In this document: positions 62,432 to 64,000 of the stretch, in pieces
How positions within the stretch are numbered: the stretch's first letter is position 1
How the letters are laid out: every line of letters starts with the position of its first letter
Assembly (NCBI RefSeq): GCF_035317345.1
Contig: NZ_JAYKTU010000008.1
Origin: Cellvibrio fontiphilus
GTDB taxonomy: Bacteria > Pseudomonadota > Gammaproteobacteria > Pseudomonadales > Cellvibrionaceae
DNA length: 64,000 bases
Direction: 5' to 3' (one strand)
Notes under the pieces: model-generated
Told to the model about the DNA's origin: nothing
What the model saw: only the letters and a program-made list of their open reading frames with translations
Database searches by the model: none
Program-made: the position numbers and the translations under genes

Positions 62432-64000
62432 TCACTTATTCTTTATCAGTTTCCGAATCAGGAAGCGTGCCGGGTTAAGGGAATTGGCCAGGTCGCGCGG
62501 CATGGGTGGAATTTCGTGATTGATCTGCGCGGCAAGGAGTTCAGCGCACAGCGGTGTGTAGGCCAAGCCGCGCGAGCCGTGGCCGACATTGATAAATAAA
62601 TTCTGATGATAACAACCCGGTAAATGCACGGGCGCGCGCGCGTTCTTGCGCAACGCGGCGAACCTTTCCTGCATGGCCTTGTCGTCAGCCACGGGGCCAA
62701 CCAATGGTAGATAATCTGGCAGGCTGCAGCGAAAAGCCACGCGACCTGGCAGTTGATCCACCGCAAGCTGCTGCCAATCGCCATAAATACTTGCCAGCGG
62801 CGTGTGAAGGTTGTCCACATTGGTTTGATGGTCTGCCGCGCGTAAGTGTTGTGCTTCATCCTGCAAGTTAAAGGTTGCACCCGTGCAATGTGCCGCTTCT
62901 TCTGCCGGTGCGATATAACCCTCGCTACAAATCACCGTCGCCAATGCCTGACTTTTGGCTGTTACAGGCAAGTAAGTAATTTGCCCGCGAATGGATTTAA
63001 GTGGCAACTCTTGTGTCTGTTCGAACGTTTTGGCATCGCGGGCATTGGCGATAACCGCAACGGCTGCGCGCGCGACTGGTTCGCCTTGAGTGGTGCAAAC
63101 TTGCCACTGCTCCTGCTTGCGTTCCAGTTGCATGACCTGGGTGTGATTGATCACTTGAATAGCAGGATGATCCACCAGTTGCTCACACAAACGGCGTGGG
63201 TTAATCCAGCCTGCGTGTGGAAAATATAAGCCTGCATGATGCAATGGTACACGCGCAATCTCACTTGCTTGCTCAGCCGACACAAACTCCACCAGCGGGC
63301 TCGCCTGGACAAAACGCTCGTGCAGGTGTTCGTGTAATTGCTGTTCAGATTCGCAATGCGCCAGCTGCAGCACACCGCAGCGAGCGCCGATTGTTGGCCA
63401 GCGTGTTTGATAAAACCCCAGCGCAAATTGCAGGGCGCTCAAATTAAATTCGGCTTGGGCTTCCTGCTTGTGCGAGAGCTTCGCGTAAAGCACACCCTGC
63501 GGGTTGCCTGAAGCCTCCTGCGCAAGCTGCGAGTGACGCTCAATGAGTGTGACCTGCCAGCCGCGTTCAGCCAGTGCGCGGGCGCTGGTACAGCCCGCCA
63601 AACCACCGCCAATAATCACTGCTGTTTTACTGGCGGGTGTTTGGTGCTCGCAAATGCTCCAGGGCACTGGAAAAGGTGAGTAACTGCGCATCAGTGCCAG
63701 CTCGGAAACCGGCGTGACAAACGCCATGGTTTGCTCAGCTTTTACCATCTCGCGTTTGCGCCCAAAGCCGGGCACTTTTTGGATGGTAAAACCGGCGAGT
63801 TTCAGCCCCTGTTTTACTATGCCTGCTGCGCTGAAAGTGGCAGCAGTCGTTCCCGGTTTGCTCAATTGTGCGATGGCAATAAATAACTCGTCGCTCCACA
63901 TTTGCGGATTTTTACTGGGAGCAAAACCGTCTAAAAACCAGGCGTCTATCTTGGCGCCACGGTCGGCAAAAAGTGGGTGAGTACTGGCGAGTAATTGTTT
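62432..64000 (-). CDS. mnmC: mnmC, bifunctional tRNA 5-methylaminomethyl-2-thiouridine enzyme (5' end missing)
   Basis: The visible 522 codons run off the right edge, so the start is outside. The first part (WFLDGFAPSKNPQMW, then KVPGFGRKREM) is the end of the MnmC methyltransferase domain. The C-terminal FAD-dependent domain has the dinucleotide motif VIIGGGLAGCTSARAL and continues with NPQGVLYAKLSH, HAGWINPR and FINVGHGSRGLAYTPL. The enzyme finishes mnm5s2U at wobble position 34 of tRNAs such as tRNA-Glu. Only an alternate internal ATG (63901) is available in the window and should not be taken as the start. Confidence 0.93.
   Translation of the reverse strand, partial: KQLLASTHPLFADRGAKIDAWFLDGFAPSKNPQMWSDELFIAIAQLSKPGTTAATFSAAGIVKQGLKLAGFTIQKVPGFGRKREMVKAEQTMAFVTPVSELALMRSYSPFPVPWSICEHQTPASKTAVIIGGGLAGCTSARALAERGWQVTLIERHSQLAQEASGNPQGVLYAKLSHKQEAQAEFNLSALQFALGFYQTRWPTIGARCGVLQLAHCESEQQLHEHLHERFVQASPLVEFVSAEQASEIARVPLHHAGLYFPHAGWINPRRLCEQLVDHPAIQVINHTQVMQLERKQEQWQVCTTQGEPVARAAVAVIANARDAKTFEQTQELPLKSIRGQITYLPVTAKSQALATVICSEGYIAPAEEAAHCTGATFNLQDEAQHLRAADHQTNVDNLHTPLASIYGDWQQLAVDQLPGRVAFRCSLPDYLPLVGPVADDKAMQERFAALRKNARAPVHLPGCYHQNLFINVGHGSRGLAYTPLCAELLAAQINHEIPPMPRDLANSLNPARFLIRKLIKNK

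Overview
The window looks like chromosomal DNA from a polysaccharide-degrading gammaproteobacterium, most probably Cellvibrio or a close relative in the Cellvibrionaceae. This is inferred from gene content: secreted glycoside hydrolases with serine-rich linkers, GH43/GH13/GH16/GH51/CE12 enzymes, a Pseudomonas-like housekeeping set (DusC, CyaB-type cyclase, LapD/LapG) and gammaproteobacterial tRNA genes. No database search was possible. I see no phage, insertion sequence, CRISPR array or replication origin.

Layout. 0.2-6.9 kb: an MDR oxidoreductase, the overlapping fructose-bisphosphate aldolase/fructose-1,6-bisphosphatase pair, a GH43-like lipoprotein, an MFS transporter and a membrane-anchored unknown. 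7.0-16.8 kb: two copies of a tRNA-Glu/tRNA-Gly pair behind a strong stable-RNA promoter, a yadG-yadH-queF cluster, a CyaB-type adenylate cyclase coupled to a coiled-coil membrane protein whose frame is cut by an in-frame stop, a nitroreductase, tRNA-Ser, tRNA-Arg, an HDOD protein and DusC. 16.9-20.5 kb: DEAD-box helicase, PhoH-like ATPase, RlmA.

20.7-37.2 kb is the main accessory locus, a LapA-type adhesin system. It holds a TolC protein fused to an OmpA domain, a LapB-like ABC exporter, a LapC-like fusion protein, a LuxR regulator without a visible phosphoacceptor, and a 2330-residue adhesin with a TAAG cleavage motif, cadherin/VCBS-like repeats, a PA14 domain and RTX repeats. A small conserved ORF and convergent lapD and lapG follow. 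By analogy with Pseudomonas, LapB/LapC/TolC export the adhesin, LapD binds c-di-GMP and holds LapG, and LapG cuts the adhesin when c-di-GMP falls.

37.2-50 kb carries carbohydrate genes: a GH13 amylase with three RGT-N-W modules behind a cluster of dyad operators, a CBM6-GH16 glucanase, a PchB-like chorismate mutase, a chemoreceptor with an apparently cytoplasmic sensor, a choloylglycine-hydrolase-family amidase, a CE12 pectin acetylesterase and a GH51 arabinofuranosidase. 50.2-53.8 kb: argS and an enoyl-CoA hydratase plus dienoyl-CoA-reductase-like pair.

53.8-60.4 kb is the least understood part: a serine-rich lipoprotein, two DUF5666-like lipoproteins and a DUF6502-like putative regulator in three minus-strand units separated by clear terminators, with a 41-bp palindrome upstream of the first gene. 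The right end holds a glutaminyl-cyclase-like protein, a DUF502 membrane protein, a ComFB-like protein and the 3' part of mnmC, which runs off the window.
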